Notes: a model not told the origin generated them from the sequence alone. DNA of 64,000 nt from Gnetum montanum (GCA_015680685.1 MNCI01025456.1:527858-591857), one strand, 5' to 3'; numbered from the stretch's first letter, positions 31,480 through 44,796 are shown. Translations and numbers: made by a program.

Positions 31480-33880
31480 TAATCAGAAGAAAATTTAAAC
31501 AATGGTAAATAGCACACCAACAAGATAACAATGTCTTCTTCTTCTCATAAAAGCACTTCACCGCCTAGGGATAACACTAGAGATAGTCGGCAGTCTAACA
31601 CACGTAACCCAGAATCACTAGTTCCTCACTAGTATCGGGTAGTATATACTCATCATGATGAGTATATACCCGATTTTACTTTTATCCTCCATTAGGATGA
31701 ACAACTACGCTGGAGAGAAACCTACAAGGTAACATAGTGTTACCCCCAGATTGGGAAGTCCCTAACATGCTCCTTCGTGCTCTTGCACAGATAGGCATGA
31801 TGGAACTATACACTAAATACATTGCAGAAGACTATGACACAAGGGATTACCATCCCACAGAGGTGCAACATCTAAGGGACTCACAGCAGGAGAGCTATCA
31901 CACATCGTTGAAGGGCAAAGGACCTCGCAATGCTTCACCTGTCATAAGAGAAATTAGAGGTGGTGAACCTATCTCAATAGGTTCTCCACAAAATGATGTT
32001 CCCCCTCCTAACAATAGTGAGGAGGTGGTGTATCAGAACCTTCACTCCACAATACACAACCCTGTGTCTGATGCCCACAAACACCAAGTGTTCAATGAGG
32101 GAACACAAACAAATGATAAGGATGGGTAGTCTAATCGTCATCATGATCGAGGCTGTAGCCACTGAAGAGAAGGTAGGAAACATCGTCATGGTGATGGTTC
32201 TCCTTCTTCTTCCCCTTCATCACATCATTCACCCTCTCCTTCCACATCAGGACGCAATCACAAAGAGCACAACTATGAGGATAAGGGTAAATATAAACAA
32301 GATGAGAGACCTCGATGAGAGAGTCAAGAGCGAGGATGAGGGCATTCGAGAGAAACAAGGCATGAAAGAAGGGAAAGTAGGAAACCACGTAGGCATCATA
32401 GACGTCATGAGAGAGATGATCATGATGAACCCCTACTTGCTACCTGAAGTATGTTAGATATTATGGAGGCTGTGAGGATACCTACAAGGCATCAAAAAGA
32501 TAACCGGATCAAGAGACTTGACATGAACAATATCCCCTGCTTTGAGGGGGGATACAACGCTAATCTGCAAAACCACTTACAGGCATTCCAAGATGCCTGT
32601 CCCTTGCAGAATATAAAAAATGAGTGGTAGAAGTTAAATTTATTTCCTAGGACACTCATAAAAGAAGCAAAGAGTTGGTACCGGTCTTTGGAGCTGAAAA
32701 CCATTAGGAGGTGGAGTTCAATGCTAGAATTGTTTAACGATAAATACCAAATGTACTCCAAAGTGTCCAACTTGCGTAAGCAGATCCAAGGATGGAAGTA
32801 GGGTAATCACGAACCCTTGGATGCTGCCATGGGCTGATCCCCCCCATTGCTACATCGTTGCCTAGGCCATGGTTATGCACAACGGGATCAACTCCACCAC
32901 CTCGTAGATGGGCTAAGATATGAAACTAGAAGAATCCTTGGGACATATGCCCAAGGGAGATTATATGAACTTAGGTCCCATGAAGTTCATAGATTGTTGG
33001 AGCAAGTAGCTAAAGAAGAAGGGGAGCTATGGAAAAGAGGAAGCGTGGAAGAGTACAACTATAATCCTTCCCTTCGAAAGAGGGGAGGAAGATTCTGTGA
33101 GGAAGAGGATGAGTCACCACCCGAAGAGTTGGTGAATAGAAAAACCTTGCTACTTCAGAAATTAACAATGGAAATGTTGGCTAAGGTAGATGAAATATGG
33201 AGCTCCTTAGATAGTAAAATTGAAATTGTCCTAAAACTTGTATAGGAGTCTAAGGAGGAATGAAGTAGTGACCATGATAAGATAAGTGGAGAAATTTAGA
33301 CCATGCACGTAACAAGGGTAAGGGAGAAATGACTATCGCCGATGAGGTTATGGATTCTGACACGGACAATGATGATGGATGTGAGATCTGCCAATATGAC
33401 TATCCTAAGGAATGTTGCCCAATAATCTCACATTTTCAAGAGTCCAGGGTGTATGCACTCAACCCAAGACTTAACAAACGGCAAGCACCCCAAAGGTTAC
33501 CTTATCCCCAAGGTAACCTGAGGTAGTTCCACCAACTGTTAACATATTATCTAAGTGGAACTCCACCACAACCTATCGGGAAACACCAGCAGTGGCAACA
33601 CCCACAATCATGGGGGATGCCACCACTTAAACAACAATACCCCTACCAACAACCAAACCTATATGGCTATTACATGCAGCAGCCAATTTCTCCCAGTGAC
33701 TCTATGGGTCACATAACTCCACAATGTCACTACCAAGTTTGGGAGTATTTTAGGATTCCTTCTCCTCTGGGAGACGCACCACATACATACCATCCTCCGA
33801 ATCCATCCACATCTTTTACGTTGATAGTTCCACTACCACCCGCTCCAACGATGCAAGGAGAACTCCCCACTCAATCGTAG
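31480..33880 (+). pseudogene. gag of element A, decayed
   Basis: The traces run in changing frames. The core is at 32470-32790 (PCFEGGYNANLQNHLQAFQD, then AKSWYRSLELKTIRRWSSM), a retrotransposon gag signature. A Lys/Glu-rich region (32850-33245) and a Pro/Gln-rich region (33617-33880) follow. A charged Asp/His/Arg-rich stretch precedes the core. Many stops and frame changes make it non-functional. Confidence 0.75.
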
Positions 33881-34111
33881 CAACGTAATGCTACGAGAAT
33901 TGTAAACCTTCAACCTACTGCTGGTTCTGACAACCGCATGAAGAGAAGACCTTTCTTCAAAACCAGAAACCCAAACAAGCTCTCACAACCACAAGCAATT
34001 GAGTCCGTGTATGCTCCTCCAACAAATAAGACTTCGGAGCTCCCTTCAAACAAACAATAGGGCTCAATGCATATGGTTATGTTAACATGTACCGTTACTA
34101 ACTAGATAAAG

Positions 34112-34909
34112 GTGGGCCACCTTCCCAGGAAACTCTCTGATCCTGGGAGTCCCTTAATTTATCTCCAAGTCACTAGGAATAAACCTCATAAGGCTCTTCT
34201 TAACTCAGGTTCTGGAGTCAACTTAATCTCACGAGAAATGTATAAAGCCAAGAACCTACCTCCACTCAAGAAGAGCAATATTCAACTAGAGCTGGCTTAC
34301 CAGTCCATCACTATTCCCTTGGGATTGGTGGAGGACATCATTACCACTATGTGCGGTTGGTCATACCCAGCTGATTTCCTAGTGATAGAAGTTAACAGCA
34401 ACAAAGGGGACTTCCCAATTATAATGGGAAGGACATGGCTGAGCACAATAGACGCATACCTAGGGATCCACAATCTTTCTTTGGAAATATCTAAGGAAAA
34501 TATTTATGGAAAGATCGAGAAGAAGAAAGTTCCATGCATCACATACAGTGACTCAGAGGGTGATGACATGGAGGAATGCTCAGCATCTCCTACATGCAAC
34601 TGGTATGCCCAAGAAACTCATATACAAAGGTGCATGTATGTAGCAACCACACAACAAGAGAACACCCAGTGGTTGACAGCTGATCAAGAGAGAAGCCCAC
34701 CAACATGCATGGAACAAACTGGAGGAACAACTCACATTCACAATGAGAGCATAGATAATTTGGAGTATGAGCATCACCAACTTCCAACCCTTAACTTAAG
34801 AACACCAATTGGGAGGAGTTGGACACATCTAAGAAATTCAAATAGGCACTTGTTATTTTGGATCTCTCCCTTTCAATTCAGTCATGGGGGAGATGGCCAT
34901 CTATGCTAA
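34112..34909 (+). pseudogene. protease of element A, with pol deletion junction near its end
   Basis: SPLIYLQVTRNKPHKALLNS, with GSGVNLIS in place of the D-S-G motif, and FPIIMGRTWLSTIDA mark the Athila-type aspartic protease. The Asp of the active site reads Asn here (LNSGSG). From about 34840 on (CATGGGGGAGATGGCCAT) the sequence equals the post-integrase segment of element C near 53620. The whole RT-RNase H-integrase part is missing between these points. Confidence 0.75.
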
Positions 34910-36798
34910 CCATTTAAGGCCCTTAGTTCTTTTAAGTTTTTGTTTTACACATTTTTGTTTTACAAATTTCTTTAACTTTTCTTATTTTTTTTTTTTACAA
35001 CATCATTTATACTTTTTCATTTCTTCGTGTGCATGTGTGTGTGTGTGTTATTCATTTTATTAAGTTTGTCATTTAATAAGTGTTATTAATGATGGTATAA
35101 ACTATTTCTATTGATTACTAATGTTTGGCTTTTACCTTTAAGATTATGATGTTAATACTAAGGTATGGTTCTTTTGATATGACAGGCAATGAGTTCACTT
35201 CATCCATACATCCATAAATTTCTATGATCTCTCTTGGCTTGGAAATGTACAGTCCCTTTCTAATAAGAACTATAACGAATCGGTGACTGGGCATTTCTCA
35301 AACTAAGGAAGGGCTCAAGGATTGAAATTGGTGTGACTTCAAGGGAACTTGATGCATTTATGTTGGTCATTCTCTTGGGTGCTTGGATGTTTTCTCCTTG
35401 ATTTTTCCTTCCCATTCCGACATTGCTCCATTATCGGGAAGTTGAGTTAATAAAAATAATAAAGTCTTTGCATGGTGTGGTTCTCAAGTATAAACACAAA
35501 AAAAAAGTGAGGATTCAAAGCACACCCTTAGACAAAAATAATCCCTTGGGCTATAAGCATTGGTTATGGAACTCAAAATAAAAAATGTTCCCTCTAACTA
35601 AGGCCCTTCCTAGCTTCCTATCTCATCTTTCGCTTCGTCGGAATGTTGGTGACTCTTTGGTGGGACATTCTTGTTACTTCAAGAGGATGGGTTGGCCGAA
35701 TGCATTAATGCAAAGTCATTAGATGTGGTTTGTTGAGGCCAAACTTGGAATGGGATCTACTAAGTCACATTAACCATGAAATACACAAGGGGCTGTACAC
35801 CACCTTGTTCTTGGGATTCCATTCCACTCTCTTCTCTCCATCCTTCTCTCCATTGTTCACCTCATTACCGGTTGTATCAGTAGTCCATATTTTGGGTGAT
35901 GCATCGTTTTCTTTTTGGTAAATTTTTGTGGTTAAGACTTTAACTCTTATTTCCAAATGACATTCCTAGAGCCTACGGACTCTTCGAATGTGGGTCTGTC
36001 AGGGCATTAAGGGCATGATCCTACTTTGGGGAGGACCCACTGGCATTCCTATTTGGTATACCAATTAAATTCTTTCCCTTAACATTTTTGCATTCTACTC
36101 TATTTTGTTCATTTCCATCTTCACATCTATTTTATCGACGTTATAGTTGTCTCTTTTTCTCCATCTTTTTTGTTCTTTTTCTTTCTCCATTCTATCGCTA
36201 CCAAAGGTTCGCTCTTAGGCATGGGGGTCCTAACCCAATTTTTTCAATTTTCTCCTAATCCCTACACCTTCGGTAGTCACCACTATTATATCTCCAGACC
36301 CGTATCAGCCATACCACAACTCAACCAATGGACCTTTCACCAAAGTAAGGTATCAACTGCATTGTGATTCATTTACTCTTGCTAATATAAAGACTGTGTT
36401 GTGTGTGCAGATGGTAATCATGCAACAATGAATTGGATCTGGAGGGAACACTTGGAATGGATCGGTGCTTAAGCAGCTATGCAAGGAATAAGATGGATGG
36501 CGCGCTTACGGATAGACAATGAAAGGCACAATCTTGGCATTGGCAATAGCAGACTTCTTCTCTCTTCTCTCTTCTCTCTTCTCTCTTCTCTCTCAACTGC
36601 CAAATAAGGCTTGATGTCAAATGTATAAGTTGTTCACTCTTGTTGTTGTTATGAACACCAGTTTTATCATGTTCTGTAATGATGATTCATTCACATGTCA
36701 TCCCATTCACCATTAGTTCCATTCAAGTCAATAATCCCATACCTTCCCAATATTTTGTAAGGAACTTGAGGACAAGTTTTTATTCAATCATGGGGGTA
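34910..36798 (+). other. 3' non-coding region of element A
   Basis: It matches C (51.7-53.6 kb, opposite strand) in patches. It has a TG microsatellite near 35032-35048 and a CTTCT-type microsatellite at about 36550-36592. The purine tract ATGGGGGTA ends at 36798. Reading frames here carry no motif. Confidence 0.6.
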
Positions 36799-37266
36799 TG
36801 ATGGGATGTGATATCGCGTACGCGATATCAGAGCGCACCGCCAAATCTATAAATAAGAGGTGGCTCTCCCTTGTTTCTCCATCTAGATCTAGACCCTTAG
36901 TGAAAATCTGGCAGTTTTACCTCTCCAGAGATAGAATAATTTCCATGTGCCCACAGTAGGAGTCCCAAAGTGAACGAATCTTTATTCAAGCAAATATTGT
37001 ACCTGAACACAAGTTTGTGTACGGAAATAAAGACAAACTTTTGGATAAACCTTGCAGTGCATGGACTAAGCTAAATAGGACTTTAATTATTGTTATTTAT
37101 TGTTCATCGTTTAAATTCTTTATTAGTTAATTAAATCTCTCTCAACCCTTCTCTCCTAGTTAAGTGCATTCAGTACGACCACTTTGAGCACGTGCGTTAT
37201 GCTTGGTAATCCCAGTAACAAATAGCGTTTGGTAATCCCAGAAGGTTGCATTGGTTCAGGGTGTGA
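36799..37266 (+). repeat. 3' LTR of element A, first part, cut at an N
   Basis: From about 36850 it is nearly identical to the 5' LTR, but the GATATCGC array is almost absent (one GATATCGCGTACGCGATATC unit). It stops at N 37267 just where about 55 bp more would reach the sequence found reversed in 37503-37758. Confidence 0.85.
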
Positions 37267-37759
37267 NATACTTTTTTATAAACTTTACTTTATTTTTGTG
37301 TGTGTGTGTGTGTGAGAGACTTTCCACTATTTTTGTAATAAAAGTGCTTTATTGCTGTAAGACATAGTGCCACTATTATTGTTTGCTAATGATGGTTTGT
37401 ACTTAATGTTGTGATTGTCATGTCTAGTTTCTATTTTTGAATTTTGACATCTAACTATGACATGGTTTATTTTTTATGGAATAGGCAGCGAGTCCACATC
37501 ATTGATGAGTGGTGAGGTACCCCTACACTTAACCATACGAATGCGAGTGTTACATGTGCGATCTAGTCGAACTCCGTAGACTAAGTGCCTACACGTCTTA
37601 TGGAACACTTAAGGTTAATCGTTTGTTGTCTTCCCAGCCTTACTTGTATTTGTCACAGTTGTATGGTTAAGTAAGTCTGAGGTATGTGATTTTTATGTCT
37701 TTTATGTTTTATCGCCTATGCTAATGAGGGAAAGGGTGAAGAGACTAAGTAACTAACTN
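37267..37759. other. N-bounded 491-bp block, probably assembled in reverse
   Basis: Ns stand at 37267 and 37759. Bases 37503-37758 are an LTR end in reverse orientation, and 37268-37502 are B/A-type 3' non-coding sequence. If the block is turned round, its LTR part continues element A's 3' LTR. The LTR end is then followed by ATGAT, the same as before 30529, and the rest joins the B integrase end at 37760 in the expected direction. Confidence 0.75.
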
Positions 37760-39070
37760 ATGTGGTTTTCTATCTGCTAATGTATTTGTTGCACTGGCTT
37801 GCTTGGGCTCATGAAAAAGCCTAACTTGTTGGATGTTGACCAACTACTTTTTATTTGGGCTCTCAAGTTTGTAGATTAACATGGCCCCAAAGGAAAAGGT
37901 TTGATTAATTATATAAGGTCCCTCACACAATGTTTGGAACTTTGTCTTCTGGGATACGTGTGTGGGATTCCAATAGAGAACCTTATCTCCCAATTGAAGT
38001 TTTACTTTTCATATTCTAAGGTCATGACGTTGCTTGTTGAATGCCTTGTGCACTTTATTCAAAGATAAGGCCACTAATCAATTTTCATATAGCACGTTTA
38101 GGTTGATTAATCTTTATCTTTGTGCTAAGCTTAGTTCAAGGTCTAGATCATAAGCTATTGAGAGTGTATGAAGCTTGGATTAAATCAAGAGTGTTGGAAG
38201 TTTTTCATAAACTAGCTCATAGGGAGAGTAGCCAATTGGAAGTTTCTATGTTGAGCGGTAGGCCCAAAGGGCATTGTTGAGTTTTGTGCTCTAGTATTTC
38301 CTATATTGGCTTATGGTTCTTGTTAGAATATTTGTAATCTTCCTATTAGTTACCTCTACTTAACCATTGGCTTGGGGATGACAAGGTGTTGTTAATTTAT
38401 GTTCAACCCCCAAGTGTTGCATAAGTTTTCAAAAGGTGGCACCTATAAAGTGAGTTCCATTGTCAAAAATTAGTGCACATGGCATCCCAAACCTATTTAC
38501 AACATTTTGTTATACAAATCTCATAGTAGTAGATGATGTACAATTAGTAACAGCTGCTACTTCTACCCATTTGGTGCAATAGTCAACTACTATGATGACA
38601 TATGTCTTTCCATTAGACATGGGTGTGATGGGACCCATGAGGTCTATGCCACATATGTCAAAAGGCTCTAATGTTTGAATCCACTATTGAGGACCCTCCT
38701 TTTGAGTAGTCATCCCACCATCTCTTTAGCAACATTCACAAGATTAGAAAAATTGGTGGGCATCCCTAAAGATTATAGGCCAATAGTATCCTACCATTAG
38801 GATTTTTATGGTCGTGCGTCTCTTTACATAGTGGGCTCCGCAAGGGCCTTCATGAGCATCCTAGAGAATGTGTAGTTGATCCACATCAGGGACACACCAA
38901 TGAACCAAGCCATTAGTGTACACCTTGTAGAGGTGTCCATTGATTTCCATGAAGTACTTTGCTCGATGACGAAACTGTTGTTTTTTCCTAAAGTCCAAAC
39001 CTTGTGGCATCTCCTGAGTGAGAAGGTAAGTGAGATTGCCATCATACCATTTTGTTTCTATGGGCACTTG
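37760..39070 (-). pseudogene. integrase of element B, heavily decayed
   Basis: It is parallel to the better preserved C copy at 53629-54860. The C-terminal part corresponds to about 37790-38220. The core region (38440-38680) still shows the order of the C copy, and the N-terminal part (39067-38824) reads KWYDGNLTYLLTQEMPQGLD, then YKVYTNGLVHWCVPDVDQLH. Stops and small indels are frequent. Confidence 0.75.
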
Positions 39071-39700
39071 GTCATTTGGTACTCTTGTAAAGAGGAGCTC
39101 ATCTAGAAATTGATCACAGAGTGGGCTCTCCTCCTCTTTGTTATCCCATCTTAATCGAGAGAGGTGGTCAAATTCTCAATCCCTTTCCGATCTACCATTG
39201 TGAGATCGAATTCCTACAAAATCACAAGCCACCATATGATATGGGGGCTTACTGTTGGCTTATTCATCAAGAAGTAAATGGCACAGTGATTTGTATGCAC
39301 AAATACTTTGTATCTGAGCACCTAAACTTTTCAAGAGCATACACCACTGCCATCAATCCTTTCTCAGTTGTGGTGTAATTCAATTGTGCATCCACAATGC
39401 TTTGGCTCACACAGTGGATGTAATATGAATATTTCTTATCATCCAACTATGTAAGCATAACATCCAAAGCATAGTTAGATGAATCTATCATTATGTGAAA
39501 TAGTCTGAACTAGTCTAGTACATGTAGAATTGGAGTTTCTACGAGCTTTTTCTTCAACTGTTGAAATGCATGTTCACACTCCTTAGTCTAGATGAATGGA
39601 ACATCTTTGTTCGTAAGCATAACCAATGAATCTAAAATCTTAGAGAAATTCTCTATGAATCACCAATAGTAGCCAGTGTGTCCAAAAAATGATCAAACAT
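39071..39700 (-). pseudogene. RNase H of element B, decayed
   Basis: The DNA aligns with the C copy (54961-55345) through the segment encoding the PHIIRW-like region and the upstream TTTEKE/LDKF region. No second RNase H follows, unlike the Tat element. Confidence 0.65.
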
Positions 39701-40420
39701 CTTTAACTATCTCTGGCTGATGTGTGATTTCTTGGATGACCCTTATTTTTTCTAGGTCTACATCAATCCCTTCCTGACAAATTCTATGCCCTAGTACTAT
39801 GCCTTCTTGGACCATTAAATGGCTTTTTTCCAATTAAGCCTAAGGTTTATTTCAACACATCTTTTCAGTACCATCTCAAGGTGATCCAGGGCTTGCTCAA
39901 ATGTAACCCCATAGGTAGAGAAGCCATCCATAAAGACTTCTACCCCACTACCAATCTGCTGTTGGAAAATACTAAGGACCAGACATTAAAATATTGTAGG
40001 GGCATTACACAAATCAAATGCCATCTTACAATATGCAAAAGTCTCCCAGGGACTCAGGAATGTTGTATTGGCTTGATCTTTTGGTGTAATTTGGATTTGG
40101 TTATAGCCATTATAACCATCCAAGAAGCTATAATAGAAATTCCCAAAGATAGTGTCCAACACTTGGTCAAAAAATGGCAATGGGAAATGATCTTTAAATG
40201 TTGTCATATTCAACAACCTAAAGTTAATGCAGATCCACCACTTGCCACATTTCTTTGACACAATTACAAGTAGGCTAACCCTCTCATTATCAATGATGGA
40301 ATAGATGAACCCTGTCTTGAGGAGTTGTTCTATTTCCTTCTTGACAATCTACTTCAATTTGGGGTTTAGCTGCCTCTACAACTACCTTCTTGGCTACATG
40401 GCTAGGTCAATGTAAATATG
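39700..40420 (-). pseudogene. reverse transcriptase of element B, decayed
   Basis: KWWICINFRLLN, FKDHFPLPFFDQVLD, FLDGYNGYNQIQI and MAFDLCNAPTIF match the Ty3/Athila RT palm (fragment at 39986-40261). The catalytic YxDD part lies in decayed sequence around 39.9 kb and is not readable in one frame. Confidence 0.8.
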
Positions 40421-40559
40421 ATGCTAGCATATCCTTGGATCAATTCCTATCAGTTTAGGATATGACTAAGTAAAGGTTGTTGGCCACTTGTTGACCATCT
40501 TCAACAGTTTATCTTTTTGTTCAGCAGTAAGATTTGCATCCATTATAACTGGCTTACCA

Positions 40560-41420
40560 TTATTCAAAAATGCATACTCCATGTTGACTAGTAGAGTTTT
40601 TTAACTCTAGGGGCTCATGTTTGAAATTTTCAAGGATTTCAAACTCTCCCCAATGAGTATCATCATCTTTATCATTAGAGAGTTGGTGATGAACTTGCTT
40701 AAGTTCATCCATGCCTTTAACATAAGCACATGTTAGGCTCTCAGTAGGTTCCATGCATAGTGTGCTACTATCTAAGTTAGTTGTTAGCCACTGGGTGTCC
40801 TCCTATTTTGTGGCTACTATGTACAGGCACCTTTGGATATCTGTGTCTTGCGTACATTGATTACATGCTTTAATGTATGTACTTTTGATGGACTAAATTT
40901 TCTGCATGCAGTTGCACCCATTATCATTGTACATGATGCATGGGACATGCTTCTCTAGCCTTCCAAATTCATTTTCCTTGGATATTTCCAAGGAATGATC
41001 CTTGATGTCCATTCGTGCATCAACTGTGCTTAACCATGCTCTTTCCATAATGATGGGGAAGCCACCTTTGTAATTTTTCATCTTGATTACTAGAAAACCA
41101 ATAGGATAAGATCACCCACAAACTATGGTCACAATGTCCTCCACTAGTCCTAAGGGTATAGTGATTAACTAATCTACCAAATCCAAATGGATGTTGTTCT
41201 TCTTAACAGGTAGTAGGTTCTAGGCCTTGTACATGTCATGGAAGATGAGATTGATACTAGAACCAGAGTGAAGAAGAGCCTTGCATGGCTCATGTCTAGT
41301 GATCTGTAAGTAAATGAGAGGGCTTCCTAGGTCAGATCTTTTCATGGGAAGATTACCAACCTTAATCCAATTGGAAACAACATGAGTTAACATCACAATG
41401 TAGATTCGAGGTGGCATTTG
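40560..41420 (-). pseudogene. protease of element B, decayed
   Basis: The segment 41417-41220 reads GSPLIYLQITRHEPCKALLH, then SGSSINLI. The segment 41081-40893 reads FPIIMERAWLSTVDARM. Both align with the A protease (34112-34540). The active-site Asp position is His here. Confidence 0.75.
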
Positions 41421-43920
41421 ATTTGAAGGGTACTCAAATGTCTTTGATGTAGAGGATGAGAGTGTTAAAGATATAGGATGGCCAACTACATTAGGTTGTG
41501 AGGGTTTTAGAGGACTGTTGGGTTGAAAAAATGGTTAATGCTTAGATCGATTGTCCAAACCACTTGGCTAGAAGGCCATTTGTGAATGTATAGCCCTCAT
41601 AGCATTTCATTGTTACAGCTATGGGAGAATTTTTCCTTGCATGGATAGAACATGAGGTAACTAGGTTGAGGGTGAAGAAATGTGTGTAGATGCATGTGGA
41701 GGGTGGTATCAATATGGGTGCTCCCCTTGAGTAGATGGTGAATGAGTTCAATGGTACTCTGAAGGGTAATAGTGAAGTTGGAATGAGGTGTGGCTTGTAG
41801 AGCTTCTTGGAAAAATAGGCTATTGAACATAGTACTCGTATGGATCTGGTTGTCTGTAAGGGTACTACGACCTTGGTGGTGCCATTCCCCATGACTATGA
41901 TTGCTGCTACTATTGATACTATTCATATGATTGTGGTGGAGCTCCACTTGGGTAGTAAGCTTATTATTGTTGGTGGAACTTCCTTAGATTGCCTTAAGGA
42001 TGAGGCAATCAGCTGGATGCTTTCCTCTATGCTAGTTGAGGATTCAACACATACACCCAAGACTCTTGTAAGTATGACACCATAGGGAAACAACCCTTAG
42101 GATGTTCATACTAAGAAATGTCACAACCAACATCATCATTAGAGTCTATCTCCATAACTTCTTCTACTACAACAGCTTTGCCCTTACCACTTTGGTAGGC
42201 ATGTTCAGCTTCTTTTCACCTCCTACGATTACAATCACTATTTTTCTCTTTAGATTATTCAGCAATCTTCATAGTAGTTTGAAATTTTTCATCCAAAGAG
42301 TCCCATGATTTGTCAACCTTTACTGAAATATCAAAAACAAATTTTTGGATGGACAAGGTTTTCCTGTTCATCACTTCATCAAGTGGTAACTCCTCCTCAT
42401 CACAAAATCAAACCTCCCTTTTCCTTATAGAATGGTCTCTATTATATTCTTCTACACTTTTCTTTTTTCACAACTCACCTTCTTCTTTGGATACCTATTC
42501 TATCAGCCTTTGTATCTAATGAGCTCTTAGTTCAAATAATCTCCCTTCAATGTAAACCCCAAGAGTTCTTCTAGTTTCTACTATGAGCCCATCTATGATG
42601 TGGTGGAGTTGTTTCCTTTGAGAATAACCATGGCTAGGGCATCGATGTAAAAGAGAATAGTATCTGCCCATGGTGGCATCCAAGGGTTTATGTATTCCTT
42701 ATTTCCATCCTTGGATTTTCCTTCTCAAGTTAGACACTACGGAGTACATATGATATTTGTCATTAAATAGTTCCAGCATGGTACTCCATCTGCGAATGAA
42801 TTCCAGCTCCAAGGACTGGTACCAGGCTTATACTTTCTTAATGAGTGTTTTGGGAAATAGCTTGAGTTTCTACTAATCATTCTTGATGTTTTGTAAGGTG
42901 TAGGCATTGTGAAAGGCTTGTAGATGGTTTTGTATATTAGAGTTATATCCCCCCTCAAATCTTGGGATATTTTTCATGTTTAAGTGCTTGATCCGACTAT
43001 CTTTCACATGCCTAGTTGGGATCTTGACTGCCTCTACAATGTTAAGCATACTTCAAGTTTCCAACAAAGGCTCATCATCATCAGTATTTTGTTGTCACCG
43101 ATGAGGTCCTCTATTACCCCTTTGATTATTGTGGGCATGGTGATTAGTATGATTACCTCAATGCTCACCTCCATCATAGTTATTCCTTTTATATCATCTT
43201 TCAGAATCAGAAGAAGAAGAAGAAGAAGATGCAGATGAAGAGGGAAAAGAGGGAGAAAGACTGCCACCACCATGGTGTCTGCCAATTCCCCTTGGGTTAT
43301 GAATGGTAGAGAACTTGAATTATGGATTGTAGATTATAGATTTAGGGTCACACCCTCATCACCAATAACAAAGGATAGAGAATCTTCATGCTGAGAGCCC
43401 TCAAAGGGAGTTCCTCATTATCATCTTGGTTTAGTAAGAACAAGGGATTTGTGAGCCATTTTCCCTTTGAATCCTCATGATGCCTCTCTTGATGTCAATT
43501 TTGTTGGCACTATGTTTCAGTGGGATGGTAGTCCCTAGTGTTATAACCATTCATAATGTATTCCTCTTGAAGATCCAAGATGCCTAACTTCTTCAAAGTT
43601 TGAAGTAGCACCTCGGGCATAGATCAATCGAGAGGTAACACAAAGTTTCCTTCCATGTCACACCATCGTAGTTACTCATCCTAATGTAGGATGAAGGTGA
43701 AATCAAGTACAAACTGATCTGGATGAGTATATATCACTTTACACTCTTGTGGGATCAGTGGTTCCGTATCATTTCGTATGTGAGAAGAAGACATTTTGCA
43801 AACAAATAAAGTATCAATGTGCTTTTGTAGTTATATTATTTGGGAATGATATCGACCTTAGGTTCATCCAACAATATTAATGATATCCACTAAACTTAGA
43901 TAGCACACATTTCAATAAAC
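41421..43920 (-). pseudogene. gag and leader region of element B, heavily decayed
   Basis: Only weak traces remain: Pro/Gln-rich and His-rich words comparable to A gag, and an AGA/GAA trinucleotide run near 43206-43232. Frames change often. The call rests mainly on position between primer site and protease. Confidence 0.5.
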
Positions 43921-43922
43921 AA

Positions 43923-43943
43923 AGTCCTTGACAATGGCTCCAA
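43923..43943 (-). other. primer-binding site of element B (tRNA-Asp type)
   Basis: The minus strand reads TGGAGCCATTGTCAAGGAC beside the 5' LTR end. Against TGGCGCCGTTGCCGGGGAC most differences are transitions. Confidence 0.7.
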
Positions 43944-44796
43944 TGTTGAGTAGTGAAGGGTACCCCTACGCCCAACCATACAAATCATAAAGTGCTCACA
44001 CGCGATCTGGTTGAATTCCATGGACTATCTAGTTTCTGGTGCACTAGTTTTTTAGGAAGTGAATTTTAACCTAATAGTCATTTATTGTCTTCCTGATTAC
44101 ACTTGTGAAGTACAAAGGTATGGTTAAGTGTAATTAAGGCATATGATTTTTATCATTTTATGTTTTATGTTCTTTAGAGCTTAAAGAGAGAGAGAAAGTA
44201 ATTTAATGACTAATTTGATTTAACTAACTAACCAATCTCTAACTAGTCCTACCATAAGCATCTAGTCCCATTTTTCGTACATGTCCTAAACCCACATATC
44301 CATTGTTGAGTTACCAAGTGCTACGCTACTGGGCATACCAAGTAGTAACATTACTAGGATTACCAAGTGAATATGTGTTATGCTTGAAGTAGTCATACTT
44401 ATGTATTTACTCTATCTAGCTTATCTTGCTTAATTAGCTTAATTACTAAAAAACATTAAATAAATAATTGAAAAAATTAAATGCATGAATAAAATAGCTA
44501 AACTATCCAAAATGCTACAAGGTTTATTAAGAGGCTCATCTTTATTATCGTACACATTGTTGTGCTCAGGTACAACAATGCTTGAATAAAGATCTATACA
44601 CTCAATGACTTCTACTATGAGTACTCAAAAAAATCTTCTAACTTTCGAATGAAAAAACTGCAAGAGCTCTACTACTACTATGAATTTATTGCCATAAATG
44701 TAGCTAGTAAGTGCATATTTATAGGCAAGAACAAATCCTGTGTCAATAGGGCCTAGTCGATGGGGCCTCATTAATGCAGTCAACCACAACTCATTA
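43944..44796 (-). repeat. 5' LTR of element B
   Basis: It pairs with 24297-25197. U3 (44740-44790) has a shortened GGCCTAGTCGAT array, and a minus-strand TATA (CCTATAAATATG) lies near 44718-44728. GAGCC follows at 44797-44801. Confidence 0.85.

Larger units (their letters stand above)
30529..37758 (+). mobile_element. element A: Athila-like, gag-protease only, nested in B
   Basis: The 5' LTR is 30529-31385. The primer site, gag and protease follow, and then the 3' non-coding region begins at about 34840. The sequence passes from protease to the segment that in C lies just after integrase, so RT, RNase H and integrase are gone. The 3' LTR begins at 36799 and breaks at N 37267. Its missing end is present, reversed, in 37503-37758. 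The target duplication is ATGAT (30524-30528, and in the reversed block at about 37498-37502). Confidence 0.8.
24297..44796 (-). mobile_element. element B: Athila-like Ty3 retrotransposon with an accessory gene, containing nested insertions
   Basis: The two minus-strand LTRs (24297-25197 and 43944-44796) are flanked by perfect GAGCC copies. A tRNA-Asp-type primer site lies at 43923-43943. Decayed gag, protease, RT, RNase H and integrase run from 43.9 down to 37.8 kb. Interior sequence is interrupted by element A and by an assembly joint. Between the 3' non-coding region and the 3' LTR lies an additional decayed gene (25430-28990). In RT and integrase it resembles the Athila lineage and lacks the second RNase H of Tat. 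Confidence 0.82.

Noticed and set aside
31993-32457. 154-residue plus-strand frame in element A
   Set aside because: It is an out-of-frame reading of the charged gag region; the gag core continues in another frame.
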